From: Bacteroidia bacterium
GTDB taxonomy: Bacteria; Bacteroidota; Bacteroidia; Bacteroidales; Azobacteroidaceae
DNA length: 64,000 bases
Assembly: GCA_026000155.1 (NCBI GenBank)
Contig: BNYG01000003.1
Coordinates: 1-64,000 of the forward strand
Reading direction: 5' to 3'
The notes under the pieces are model-generated. The model had not been told where the DNA came from and did not search any database. It saw nothing but the letters and a program-made list of their open reading frames with translations. A program made the translations under genes and the position numbers. Shown one piece after another: positions 16,491 to 25,907 of this stretch; positions within the stretch are counted from its first letter, which is position 1; every line of letters begins with the position of its first letter.

Positions 16491-18539
16491 TTAAAAGTCC
16501 ACTCCGCCGCCTTCGGGAAGATAGGTGCTGATGATTGCTCCGGCCTTGTAATTGAATGCTTTCGTCAAAGCTTTCGTATCGTTGGTTTCGCCGGTCATTT
16601 CTTTCGCTTTGGCCAGCATTTCTTCGTAAGTAGCGCCATAAGTATGGATGAAATAGCCGGCATAGAAAGCAATCCGTTTGTTGCCTACATATTTCGCCTC
16701 GGCTGTTTCCAAATCAGGATTCCGTTTGGCAATGCCCAAGGAAGTAAAAATATTATCCCCCCAGCGGTCTGCCCGGTAAAACGGACTGGCAGTTTTCAGG
16801 TTATCCAGTGCTATCTGATATTGAACGGCATTCTGACTCAACTCCGTTTTCGGATAGATAAACCGTTCCATCGAATAATTGTAAGTCGAATTGGCGCCTT
16901 CCACTCCTCCGGAAACACCGCTGGCGAAAAAGGGCGGGAAGGATAAGGCGCGTGTCCGTCTTTCCAGATTCCAAGCTTCTAAGAAATTGCCGAAACCGGC
17001 GAAATAACGTTGTTTGTAGATTTGTTCCAAGTGATTGGCATCACTGCCGGCTCCATTGATTTGAGCGGTATATAATCCGCGCCGGTCGCTGAATCCGGTT
17101 TTACTTGTATTCCACTTGATTCCGTCTTGTTTGGTGTAATCGCTTACTTTCGAGGTAATGCCGTATTGTGCAAAAGAAGCGCTGATACCTTCATTGTAAC
17201 AGGCTTCCGCCGATTGGCTGCCTATACCGAAACGAATTTTGGCTTCCGCTTTCATAAAACAGGCATCGCTATAAGACAATATCGGAAGCGAGGCTTCTTT
17301 ATCCAAAAAACGTCTTTGCACATACGAGGGATTGTATTTGCTGGCCAAGGATGTAACCGGATCGGAAAGGCGTTCCGTTGACGTTGGACTTACATACTCC
17401 GCTTCCCAGTTGAATGCCATAAAAGGCAATTCCGAAAGAGGTACATACGGAACCGTATATTGTGCTTTGATGGAATCCCGCCGCAGGTCGTTCAATCCGT
17501 CCGCTTGATGTTCGGCATAATCGGGGCATCTGTCCGTACCGGTACGAACGCATATATGCGGGCGCGTAATGGTGTCGGTAAACAAGAAAGGCTTTTCCGT
17601 TACACTGATAGCATTGGCATTGGTAACTGCGAAATATTCTTCTTTCCGTGGATCGTTGAATGTAAATAAATAGACGGCAAAATATTCTCCCATCCCCGGA
17701 TAGATGGTTTGATTGAATTCCGAGGGTTGCGCTTCGATGCCTTTCAGCAGGCGATTGTAGTAGAACGAAACATCCGAATTGATGTTGCTTCCCCATTTGG
17801 GTGCCACGTTTTCGTCGTTGGAAGCGATTAGCCAATCTTCATGCGCCATGGCTTTTGTGACATACATTTCGGCGATTTCCGGAGACAGGTTTTGTATATG
17901 CAAAGCAATATTGAGTTGCAAAGTATTGGCAAATTTCCGCCATTTGCTTACGCTTCCGGTAGCTCCGAAAACAGGATCCGGATTTAATACGTCCGTTGTA
18001 TAGAGGGACTGCGTATTATACAGGGCAAGAGCCTCATCCAACAATTCCAGCATTTGCAAATAAGCAGTCGCTTCGGTATCGTATTTGTATTCCGTTTTGT
18101 TTTCATCGGTCAGCATCGCATCGCTCATGGCAATACCGCCGTACATGGATGCCATGATGTAATAAGTGTAGGCTTTCCAGGTTTTGACGATTGCCAAGCG
18201 GTTTTCGTATCCTATTTTGCCGGTGTATTCCAAATCGGTTTTTTCGAGATCGCGTAATATCTGAACATAGAACCGGTTGTAAAAACCATCTCCTTCGTCT
18301 TGACGAGGCCCGCAAAATGCCTGAATAACCGCATAGCGGGAATAGGTCAACAGATAATTGAAGTTCAATTCCGCCAGATTGTTCATGGAACGATAAACGG
18401 TGCCGGGAAATACATAATTGAAATCCACCTCATACAATTTGTTGGGATCTTTATTTATTTCCTCAAAACCATCCGTACATCCGCTGCTGAGAAAGAGGAG
18501 CGCGGAAATTATCATGCAATATATTTTTCTTGTTTTCAT
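16491..18539 (-). CDS. SusD/RagB-family nutrient-binding lipoprotein
   Basis: The 682-residue outer-membrane lipoprotein has a lipobox LSSGC and the SusD opening GFEEINKDPNKLYEVDF. Alpha-helical TPR-like segments follow (LAIVKTWKAYTYYIMASMYG; KWRKFANTLQLNIALHI; ACFMKAEAKIRFG), typical of the SusD-like-2 group. SusD proteins cap the SusC transporter and deliver oligosaccharides. The gene follows susC by 12 bp, the canonical pairing. The protein is on the long side for the family. The substrate is not readable from the sequence; neighbouring GH43 and GH35 enzymes suggest arabinose-, xylose- or galactose-containing plant glycans. Confidence 0.93.
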   Translation of the reverse strand: MKTRKIYCMIISALLFLSSGCTDGFEEINKDPNKLYEVDFNYVFPGTVYRSMNNLAELNFNYLLTYSRYAVIQAFCGPRQDEGDGFYNRFYVQILRDLEKTDLEYTGKIGYENRLAIVKTWKAYTYYIMASMYGGIAMSDAMLTDENKTEYKYDTEATAYLQMLELLDEALALYNTQSLYTTDVLNPDPVFGATGSVSKWRKFANTLQLNIALHIQNLSPEIAEMYVTKAMAHEDWLIASNDENVAPKWGSNINSDVSFYYNRLLKGIEAQPSEFNQTIYPGMGEYFAVYLFTFNDPRKEEYFAVTNANAISVTEKPFLFTDTITRPHICVRTGTDRCPDYAEHQADGLNDLRRDSIKAQYTVPYVPLSELPFMAFNWEAEYVSPTSTERLSDPVTSLASKYNPSYVQRRFLDKEASLPILSYSDACFMKAEAKIRFGIGSQSAEACYNEGISASFAQYGITSKVSDYTKQDGIKWNTSKTGFSDRRGLYTAQINGAGSDANHLEQIYKQRYFAGFGNFLEAWNLERRTRALSFPPFFASGVSGGVEGANSTYNYSMERFIYPKTELSQNAVQYQIALDNLKTASPFYRADRWGDNIFTSLGIAKRNPDLETAEAKYVGNKRIAFYAGYFIHTYGATYEEMLAKAKEMTGETNDTKALTKAFNYKAGAIISTYLPEGGGVDF

Positions 18540-18551
18540 ATTTCTTCGGTA

Positions 18552-21500
18552 TTAAAATGATACTTTTAAGTCAAATCCCCACGTAGCGCTCGGCAAAGCA
18601 AATCCTTTTTCAAGCCCTTGCGCGTTACCAACCGAACTGGTGGCTTCGGGGTCAATTCCTTTAGGTGTGTTTTGAAAGAGGATAGCGACATTCCGGCCCA
18701 CTGCCGACAGACGTGCCGAACCAAAAGGCGTTTTTACCAACAATTGCTTGGGAACATTGTAGCCCAGACTGATTTCTCTCAATTTAATGTAGCTGGCATC
18801 AAATATATATTGTGCAGTATTGGAAGCGGCGTTGTGCGTCCACTGTTCGATAGGTCTCACCCAAGCCATGCTCGGATATCCCGCCCAATAATCCACATCC
18901 GGGCCATAAACGGTATTGTCGATAATTACACCTTTAGGCCTTTCACCGTCGGGATAAAGCACCGAATTGTCTCCAAAGTTGGCGCCCGGAGTCACCGTAT
19001 TTCCGGGACTGAGGAATCCGCGCTGTTCATCGCCGTTTTCTCCTAAAATCATGGTAGAAAAGAAATTATCCTGCCGTCCGGCCAAAGATTGAATCGTTTG
19101 TCCGTAATTACCACCCATCGTAGCGGTACGAGACCAGAGGATGCCGCCTTTTTTGAAATCAAGGGTAATGCCGAAATCAAAATCGCGATAGGTGAAAGTA
19201 TTCCGCCATCCGCCCATGAAATCGGGTTCGACGCTTCCCAAATATTGGTCAGATTCGGCAAACGGACGTCCGGTCAGATCGACGTAGATTTGCCCTTGCT
19301 CATTCTTCCGGTAATTGTTCCCATAAATTACGCCGTAGGGCTTGCCTACTTCTACATACAAGCGTGTATCGTATTCGCCGCCATCCAATTGGAAGCGATC
19401 GACACCGTCCACCAAGGAAACTATTTTGGAACGGTTGAGCGACCAGTTGAAGTAGGTACTCCAACTGAAATTCCGTGTTTCAATGGGTGTTCCTCCCAAC
19501 GAAATTTCCACTCCTTTGTTTTGTATCTCGCCGGCATTGAATACTTTGTTGTTGTAACCGGATATTTTGGATATGTCGGCTGTGATGATTTGATTGGTGG
19601 TTGATTTTTGATAGTAGGTAGCATCCAAAGTCACGCGACCGTTGAATAACCGGACATCCAATCCGACCTCACTCGAAATGGTTTTTTCGGGTTTCAATCC
19701 GGAATTGTTGCGTGTAGCATCGCTCACATAATAGGTGTATCCCAAAAAGGTTTCATTGGAACGGTTGTATCCGTTAAACAAGCGGTCAAAACCTGCATCA
19801 TTCCCCACCTGGGCAAAAGAGGCTCTCAGTTTGGCGAAAGATAAAACCGGCGATTTCAGTTTCAACATATCCGTCAATACAATACCGGTACCAAATGAAT
19901 AGTAAAAGTACGAATTATTTGCTTTGGGAAGGGTGCTTGACCATTCGTTGCGGGCGGTAACATCCAAGAACAACCAGTTGTCGAAAGAGAAGTTGACGGC
20001 TCCGAAGATGGATTGTTTTTCTTTTCCCCAATACCCTTCCGAAGTTTTGTTCTCTCCTTGACTGTTGGATAGACTCCGCACATCTTGTTGAAGCAGAGAT
20101 TCCGCTTTGGACCAAAGGCGATTGCTGCTCAATTTTTGCAGGCTGGAACCGACATTGGCACCCATGCGTATTTTATCCGATAATTGCTGATCGTACATGA
20201 AAATGCCGTCGAAATTATTATTAACGGTAGTTTCCTGTGCCGTTTCATAAGCGCCGTCGATGTCGAAAGGCGTGTAATAATTATCGAATCGCCAGTTGCG
20301 GCGCGATTGCACATCGGTGGCAGCGGTCAAGCGCAACCGGAACAAGTCGCTGAACTTGAAATTCAGACTGGCGTTACCCAATAACCAATGCGAATCATCG
20401 GCATTGGCCAATTCGTTCAATACCCAATACGGATTGATGAATCCGCCACGCGAAAGCGCCGTACCATCCGGATTTTTCCAAGGCGTAAGCTCTGCCATTG
20501 TCACGTCCCGCGGGAGATTGGCGACAATCCATAAAGGATTGCGGTCGGAACCATTGCGATAGCCGCGATTATCCACATCTTCGTAAATATATTTCACTCC
20601 GGCATCCAAAGTCAGGAACTTCGCCATTTCGGTTACGGAACGAAGGCTAAACGAATGACGATTCATCTTGTTGAAGTTTTCCAGGATGTCGTCGGCATGA
20701 ATATTGGTGTAGGAAAAACGCATAGAGGATATATCATTGAAAACTTTGTCTATGGAAACGCTGTTGGTAATGCTTGTCCCTGTTTTATACATATCTCCGA
20801 TGGTTTCGGGCGCCGGGCTGTAGGATTTGACTTCTCCGTTACGGCCGACAATGTCAAAACCCAGCATGGGCATCCCCCACGACCAGTTGGTTACATTGGC
20901 CAGCGGCATGCTGTACATTCCGTAAGGCAAATCCGGATTAAACGTTGCGCCGCCGGATGCTCCGTAAACATTATTGCCGTTATACCAGCGATTGTCAATT
21001 CCGGCTCCGTAGATATTTTGCAAAGTCGGATATTGATAAAGATTGGAAAAAGTCATGTTGTAGGCATACGAAACACCCAATCCTGCTTTTTGAGAACCTT
21101 TTTTAGTCGTAATCAAAATCACGCCATTGGCGGCATCCGAGCCGTACAAGGCCGAGGCGTTGGCTCCTTTCAATACTTCCATGCTCTCGATATCGTCGGG
21201 ATTGATGTTGTTGGCGGCATTGCCGTAGTCCAAGTCGCCGCTACTCCCCATTTGGTTGAGAATGGGAATGCCATCCACCACATACAGAGGTTGATTGTTT
21301 CCGGTCAACGAGTTATTTCCCCGGATAACCACGCGCGTGGAACTTAACGGACCTCCAGCGGAGATCAGTTGAACACCGGACACTTTCCCGGCCAACATAT
21401 TCAAGAGACTGGCATCGCGCGTCTCGGTCATCGACTTGGTATCCACCGCTTGACGGGCATACGACAAGGATTTGGCATCGCGACTGATTCCCAGGGCTGT

Positions 21501-21827
21501 AATCACCACTTCCCCCAACAACTTGTTGTCTTCTTTTAATACAATGTTTAGCGCTTGTCCGTTTTTCACTTTGACGGTTTGGGTAGCGTAGCCCAGATAA
21601 CTGACAGTCAATTTATCCTCCGGTTTTACCTGAAGTTCAAAATTTCCGTCCACATCCGTAACCGTTCCGGCAGAGGAACCGGCAATCTTGATATTGGCGC
21701 CGACAATTGATTGTTTGGATTCATCCGTAACCGTTCCCAACACCTTGAAGGATGCTTCCTGCGCTATTCCGTAGAGGGAAAAGAACATCAGCAACAGTGT
21801 GAATAATAAAATTCGTTTTTTGCTCAT
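18552..21827 (-). CDS. SusC/RagA-family TonB-dependent transporter
   Basis: The 1091-residue outer-membrane protein has a signal peptide (ending YGIAQ) and a carboxypeptidase-D-like domain (about 28-105, VLGTVTDESKQSIVGANI, TVSYLGYATQTV). The plug (about 115-235) carries the family motifs LNMLAGKVSGVQLIS, VVIRGNNSLTG and PLYVVDGIPI, and a 22-strand barrel ends in the aromatic terminus WGFDLKVSF. SusC transporters import oligosaccharides using TonB energy. The gene is fourth in the operon, behind three glycosidase genes, an order in which enzymes precede the transporter. Confidence 0.95.
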   Translation of the reverse strand: MSKKRILLFTLLLMFFSLYGIAQEASFKVLGTVTDESKQSIVGANIKIAGSSAGTVTDVDGNFELQVKPEDKLTVSYLGYATQTVKVKNGQALNIVLKEDNKLLGEVVITALGISRDAKSLSYARQAVDTKSMTETRDASLLNMLAGKVSGVQLISAGGPLSSTRVVIRGNNSLTGNNQPLYVVDGIPILNQMGSSGDLDYGNAANNINPDDIESMEVLKGANASALYGSDAANGVILITTKKGSQKAGLGVSYAYNMTFSNLYQYPTLQNIYGAGIDNRWYNGNNVYGASGGATFNPDLPYGMYSMPLANVTNWSWGMPMLGFDIVGRNGEVKSYSPAPETIGDMYKTGTSITNSVSIDKVFNDISSMRFSYTNIHADDILENFNKMNRHSFSLRSVTEMAKFLTLDAGVKYIYEDVDNRGYRNGSDRNPLWIVANLPRDVTMAELTPWKNPDGTALSRGGFINPYWVLNELANADDSHWLLGNASLNFKFSDLFRLRLTAATDVQSRRNWRFDNYYTPFDIDGAYETAQETTVNNNFDGIFMYDQQLSDKIRMGANVGSSLQKLSSNRLWSKAESLLQQDVRSLSNSQGENKTSEGYWGKEKQSIFGAVNFSFDNWLFLDVTARNEWSSTLPKANNSYFYYSFGTGIVLTDMLKLKSPVLSFAKLRASFAQVGNDAGFDRLFNGYNRSNETFLGYTYYVSDATRNNSGLKPEKTISSEVGLDVRLFNGRVTLDATYYQKSTTNQIITADISKISGYNNKVFNAGEIQNKGVEISLGGTPIETRNFSWSTYFNWSLNRSKIVSLVDGVDRFQLDGGEYDTRLYVEVGKPYGVIYGNNYRKNEQGQIYVDLTGRPFAESDQYLGSVEPDFMGGWRNTFTYRDFDFGITLDFKKGGILWSRTATMGGNYGQTIQSLAGRQDNFFSTMILGENGDEQRGFLSPGNTVTPGANFGDNSVLYPDGERPKGVIIDNTVYGPDVDYWAGYPSMAWVRPIEQWTHNAASNTAQYIFDASYIKLREISLGYNVPKQLLVKTPFGSARLSAVGRNVAILFQNTPKGIDPEATSSVGNAQGLEKGFALPSATWGFDLKVSF

Positions 21828-21851
21828 AATGATTAGATTAATAGTGTTTGT

Positions 21852-24308
21852 TCATCGTTTTATCAATTTCGTTTTATCATTCTGATTATCAGACAGAAAA
21901 GACAAAATATAAATTCCTTTCGAATAGGCTGTTCCGTCAATAACCGTGGATGCTTCGTTGGTGTATTCCGAGTAAATCTTCCGCCCATTTGTATCGGAGA
22001 CGGATAATAAACCGGCTTGCGGCAGTTTCACATAAAAGATTCCATCCGAGGGATTCGGATAAACAGACAAAGACGACTTGGCCGCCGTTTTCAATCCGGT
22101 ATCCTTTTTCCGGAAATTGAATTTATCCACGTAAATGTCCCCTTGTATATTGAAAGTCATCACCTGAGTCCCCTGATTCAAGGAAATATCCGAAAGGGTT
22201 GTGGTATGAAAGACTGTTTTTGACCCCAACGGAAGGTTCGTTACAAGCGGATTGGAATTCCTTTCTCCATTGAAGGTCAAATAAAAACCTCCCAAATTGT
22301 CTGATTGAACAGAGGCTCCGATGCAATCGAAATCATATTTCCCGGATTCCGTTACGTTAATTGTATAATTGGTATATTCTCCGGTAGCGGTGTTTGACAA
22401 GTAGAACATTCCGGTTGAGCGGTCTTGGTCGATGTCCACAAAATCTTTGGGGCGGTATTTCAAAAATTTGTTGCCAACGGTGGTATCGTAATATCCGTAG
22501 CCTTGTCCTCCTTCATTAAAATCTTCGGCTTCAATGCTTCCGGCTACTTCCCAAGCGGTTCCGCCGTAAGGAGTTCCCAAAAACACGGCTCCTTCTACAA
22601 TTGTTTTTCCCGTTGCAACACCATTTTCATTGAAGGCATCCACCGAAAAATAATATTCCGAATCGCGATTGAAATAACCTGCTTCCAATTGATTGGTGAA
22701 AACCATCACGGCATTATTCAATTGATTTTCGTTTACGCCCCAATGCACGATGTACCCGGTCGCGTTGGTTTGTTTGTCCCAGTTCAACTGAAAACGTCTT
22801 TTGTCTTCAATCTTTCTTTTGGCCAGAAGATTACTCACTTCCTGAGGCAATTCGCCTTTTCCGGAACCGAATACGCGGAAACCGGACAAAGAAAATTTCC
22901 CGTTTGCTATTGTCTGTGTGTTGGTGATGCGCAAATAGCGTGTCTGAACCGGATTATCCAAGACTATCAACTCATGAGGCATGTCTTTTGTATTTTGTGT
23001 CCGGTCTATAATCTGTGTCCAATTTTCGCCGGTATCGGAACTTTCTATTTTATATTGGTAATAGACATACGAACCGGGATTTCCCAAAACCGTATAATCC
23101 TGATCGGCCATATTTACCTGAATGGCATTCACTTCCATCGTTTTTCCCAAATCCACTTGCCACCATTCGCCGGGATTGCCGGTTTGAGCCGACCATCCAC
23201 TTTCTATTTGTTCATCATTCGCTTTATTAGCAGTATAAGCCAAATGGGAAGACGAGGCGGAGGTCGTTTTGCCGTAAGAAAGTAGCGACCAATTCATCGA
23301 ACGGTTGTCTGTTTCCAAATTGACTTTTGCCTGCGGGATGGCGTAAGGATAATCCGTCCAAACAGTGTGAGCAAACGGTTTATTGTCTTCCGAGAAATAA
23401 ACCGGGAACAAACCCAAGCGCCGTTCAAAGGCATGGCGGACAGAGATTTTCATGCTTGCCACATGCCAATAGTTTCCGTACTTGTCTTGAAAGGTATGTC
23501 CGTGTCCGGCGCTTCCGATAAATCCGCCGGGTTTAATGGAAAACGGATTGTGTTCCATATAGGTAAACGGTCCCAAGGGATTATCTCCCACGTAGGTGCC
23601 GTCGGCATAGACACGAAATTCGGTTCCCGGGCCGGCATATTGCAGGTAATATTTTCCATTGTATTTAATCATGCAAGGACCTTCGTTCCATCCATCTACA
23701 TTTTTTTCGTTGTTCACTCCGGAAGCTTCCCATCCGTATTTGTCGGAATGATGTTCGATTAATGCCACCGGCTGTCCGATGGATTTAAATCCATTGGCAG
23801 GATCCACTTCTACACCCATAATCGGGTCTTTGTCCGAACAACCCCAGTAGATATACACTTTGCCGGTATCTGCGTCTTTGTAAAAAGCGGGGTCGGCTGT
23901 TCCGTGTTCAAAACGAGTGGGGCGCAATTCTTGCCAACTGTCCGTATCCGGGTCGGCGGTGACGAAGATGCGCGGCGATCCGCCAATCAGGTAATACATT
24001 TTATCGTCATGCACCAAAATGGTGGGCGCATAATTCTCTTGTGTCGTGAGGGTTGTATTCGGGATGTACGTCCATTCGATCAAGTCGGGCGAACTCCAAT
24101 AGCCGCCGGATTTGGAAGCAAACAGGTAATATTTTCCCTTGAAATATTCGCAAACCGGATCGGCGGCTTCCCTCCGGGATGGTTCGTCAAGCTGAAACCG
24201 GTAATTCAGATTCATCGGATTGGCAACGATACCGCTGTGTTGGGCTTGCAATGCTAATGAACTGCCAGCCAATAGCAACAATAAAAATGCGTATTTTATG
24301 TTTTTCAT
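21852..24308 (-). CDS. GH43-family glycosidase with discoidin, CBM6-like and T9SS domains
   Basis: The 818-residue secreted enzyme has a signal peptide (ending LQAQ), then a five-bladed GH43 domain (about 27-340). The likely catalytic triad is Asp50 (REAADP), Asp139 (HGTADP) and Glu209 (DGWNEGP). A discoidin/F5-8C domain follows (about 345-485, SASSSHLAYTANKANDEQ), then a fibronectin-III-like linker (about 490-575), a CBM6-like domain opening with SIEAEDFNEGGQGYGYYD (about 588-735) and a T9SS sorting domain (about 745-818, SVYPNPSDGIFYVKL). GH43 enzymes hydrolyse alpha-arabinofuranosyl or beta-xylosyl bonds. The N-terminal half is closely similar to the GH43 lipoprotein at 25907-27658, pointing to duplication. 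T9SS export implies surface or secreted action. Confidence 0.9.
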   Translation of the reverse strand: MKNIKYAFLLLLLAGSSLALQAQHSGIVANPMNLNYRFQLDEPSRREAADPVCEYFKGKYYLFASKSGGYWSSPDLIEWTYIPNTTLTTQENYAPTILVHDDKMYYLIGGSPRIFVTADPDTDSWQELRPTRFEHGTADPAFYKDADTGKVYIYWGCSDKDPIMGVEVDPANGFKSIGQPVALIEHHSDKYGWEASGVNNEKNVDGWNEGPCMIKYNGKYYLQYAGPGTEFRVYADGTYVGDNPLGPFTYMEHNPFSIKPGGFIGSAGHGHTFQDKYGNYWHVASMKISVRHAFERRLGLFPVYFSEDNKPFAHTVWTDYPYAIPQAKVNLETDNRSMNWSLLSYGKTTSASSSHLAYTANKANDEQIESGWSAQTGNPGEWWQVDLGKTMEVNAIQVNMADQDYTVLGNPGSYVYYQYKIESSDTGENWTQIIDRTQNTKDMPHELIVLDNPVQTRYLRITNTQTIANGKFSLSGFRVFGSGKGELPQEVSNLLAKRKIEDKRRFQLNWDKQTNATGYIVHWGVNENQLNNAVMVFTNQLEAGYFNRDSEYYFSVDAFNENGVATGKTIVEGAVFLGTPYGGTAWEVAGSIEAEDFNEGGQGYGYYDTTVGNKFLKYRPKDFVDIDQDRSTGMFYLSNTATGEYTNYTINVTESGKYDFDCIGASVQSDNLGGFYLTFNGERNSNPLVTNLPLGSKTVFHTTTLSDISLNQGTQVMTFNIQGDIYVDKFNFRKKDTGLKTAAKSSLSVYPNPSDGIFYVKLPQAGLLSVSDTNGRKIYSEYTNEASTVIDGTAYSKGIYILSFLSDNQNDKTKLIKR

Positions 24309-24320
24309 TTTCTTATGTAT

Positions 24321-25907
24321 TTATTTGAATCGATGAAAGCGAAGTTTACGCATGCTGGGTGTTGAGCCTATCCGAATATCCAACTCATCGCCGTTCATTC
24401 GGCGTCCGGGGATCCAGTTGCCGTCAGTAAATTCCCCTTCTTCGTGCAATACCGTTTCCACTTGGTCTTCGGCTTGATTGGGTTGGAGGTAGAAAAAGAC
24501 ATTCATACCCATGCCGGCGACGTAAAATTCGTCTTTCCCGGTTTGCAAGATCAGTCCGCCGGATTCGGGACGGTTTTCTCCTTCGTTCCGCTCTTGGGTG
24601 TATTCCACTCGTATCCGGTAGTCGCCCAGCCGGATTTCTTCTGTTTTTTGATTGGTGTATAATAAGCCTTTGTTGTTTTCCTTTCCGCAATATTGCGAGA
24701 AGAAAGGCAAAAATCCGTTAAGCGATTGATACGATTTGGCTACTATGTTTGCCCGTTCTCTATGATAGCCGTCAATGCCGAAAGGAGCAAAACACATCGC
24801 ATTTTCGCCAATCGCATAAAAGACATAAGCCGCTTGCCGTATGGACGGAGCCAATTCCGGGAGAAACAAGGGATTACCGCTTTGCGTGTACATCTGACAA
24901 ATCTTCTTGAAATCATCCACATACACATCTGCACCAATCAAATCAATGGCCGGAGCGGCGGCATGCCAGATGTCGAACATTTTGGAAACAGGCCCTCCGC
25001 TGGGATAATCGGGTATCAAATCTTTGCCAAAGCTCCAATCCAGCCACGCATTGGCATACATCGGGATGTTGTATTCGTTTTTGCCAGCTTGGGTCACTTC
25101 ATTGACGAAGCGGGCCACATACCAGGCAGAGAATACTTCTTCGGCACCCTGTCCGAAAACGGCTTGCCAGTCAGCGCCTTCTTGCAAAGAGCGTCCTTTC
25201 ATCATCTGTTGCAATTCCGGAATCAGATGGGTTTCATGTAATTGCAGGAAACTGAGCAATTCTTGCGGAACCGCCTGTTTGAATGCCGCTTCCGCTTTGT
25301 CGTTTCTATCTCTGGAAGAACCCAAGATACCGGTTTCATTTTCAACCTGCATCATTAAGACCGTTTGTTGCTTCCGGTCGTATTCTTTGATACAAGCCAT
25401 CAGTTTGGCAAATGCTTTGGCATCGGCTTTCACGGTATTTTCTCCGAAGGCAGACAGCGTTCCGGTATTTTTTCCGTTTCTGATTTGCAAACGCGGAAAG
25501 CGTTGGATGTCCTGTTTGACCCATTCGGGCACGTAAGTAGATCCCGCATTTTTCCAGGTACCAAACCAGATGAGAATCAATTTCAAATTCTGTTGACGCG
25601 CCCGGTCAATAATTCCTTTCACCAAACTGTAATCGAATTGACCTTCCTGCGGCTCGAATAACTCCCAGGAAACTGTTGCAATGACGGAATTCAAATGTCT
25701 TTCCTGCAAGTCTTTCATTCGCGGATTCAGGTAATCCAAATTGGAAGCAGTGGAATTGTGCAATTCGCCGCTCAGAAAAATAAACGGTTGGCCGTCCACG
25801 ATCAACTGTTTGACACCTCTTGCATTTTCGACTATCCGGGGAAGTTCCTGTGCGTTCATTCCTACGGAAAAAACGACTGTAAATAAAAATAATATTGTCT
25901 TTTTCAT
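24321..25907 (-). CDS. GH35-family beta-galactosidase-like enzyme (DUF5597 type)
   Basis: The 528-residue protein has a signal peptide (ending GMNAQ) and a GH35 (beta/alpha)8 domain (PFIFLSGELHNSTAS, VSWELFEPQEGQFDY). Glu191 in VLMMQVENETG is the expected acid/base and Glu351 in PLFLPELAPS the expected nucleophile. The remaining C-terminal part fits DUF5597, which accompanies this GH35 branch. It probably removes beta-galactosyl (or related) residues in the periplasm. The start codon shares one base with the stop of the preceding GH43 gene (TAATG), so the two are translationally coupled. No T9SS domain is present, unlike the following GH43. Confidence 0.9.
   Translation of the reverse strand: MKKTILFLFTVVFSVGMNAQELPRIVENARGVKQLIVDGQPFIFLSGELHNSTASNLDYLNPRMKDLQERHLNSVIATVSWELFEPQEGQFDYSLVKGIIDRARQQNLKLILIWFGTWKNAGSTYVPEWVKQDIQRFPRLQIRNGKNTGTLSAFGENTVKADAKAFAKLMACIKEYDRKQQTVLMMQVENETGILGSSRDRNDKAEAAFKQAVPQELLSFLQLHETHLIPELQQMMKGRSLQEGADWQAVFGQGAEEVFSAWYVARFVNEVTQAGKNEYNIPMYANAWLDWSFGKDLIPDYPSGGPVSKMFDIWHAAAPAIDLIGADVYVDDFKKICQMYTQSGNPLFLPELAPSIRQAAYVFYAIGENAMCFAPFGIDGYHRERANIVAKSYQSLNGFLPFFSQYCGKENNKGLLYTNQKTEEIRLGDYRIRVEYTQERNEGENRPESGGLILQTGKDEFYVAGMGMNVFFYLQPNQAEDQVETVLHEEGEFTDGNWIPGRRMNGDELDIRIGSTPSMRKLRFHRFK

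Noticed and set aside
20655..21347. A 230-codon plus-strand frame inside susC.
   Set aside because: Antisense shadow of the transporter gene.
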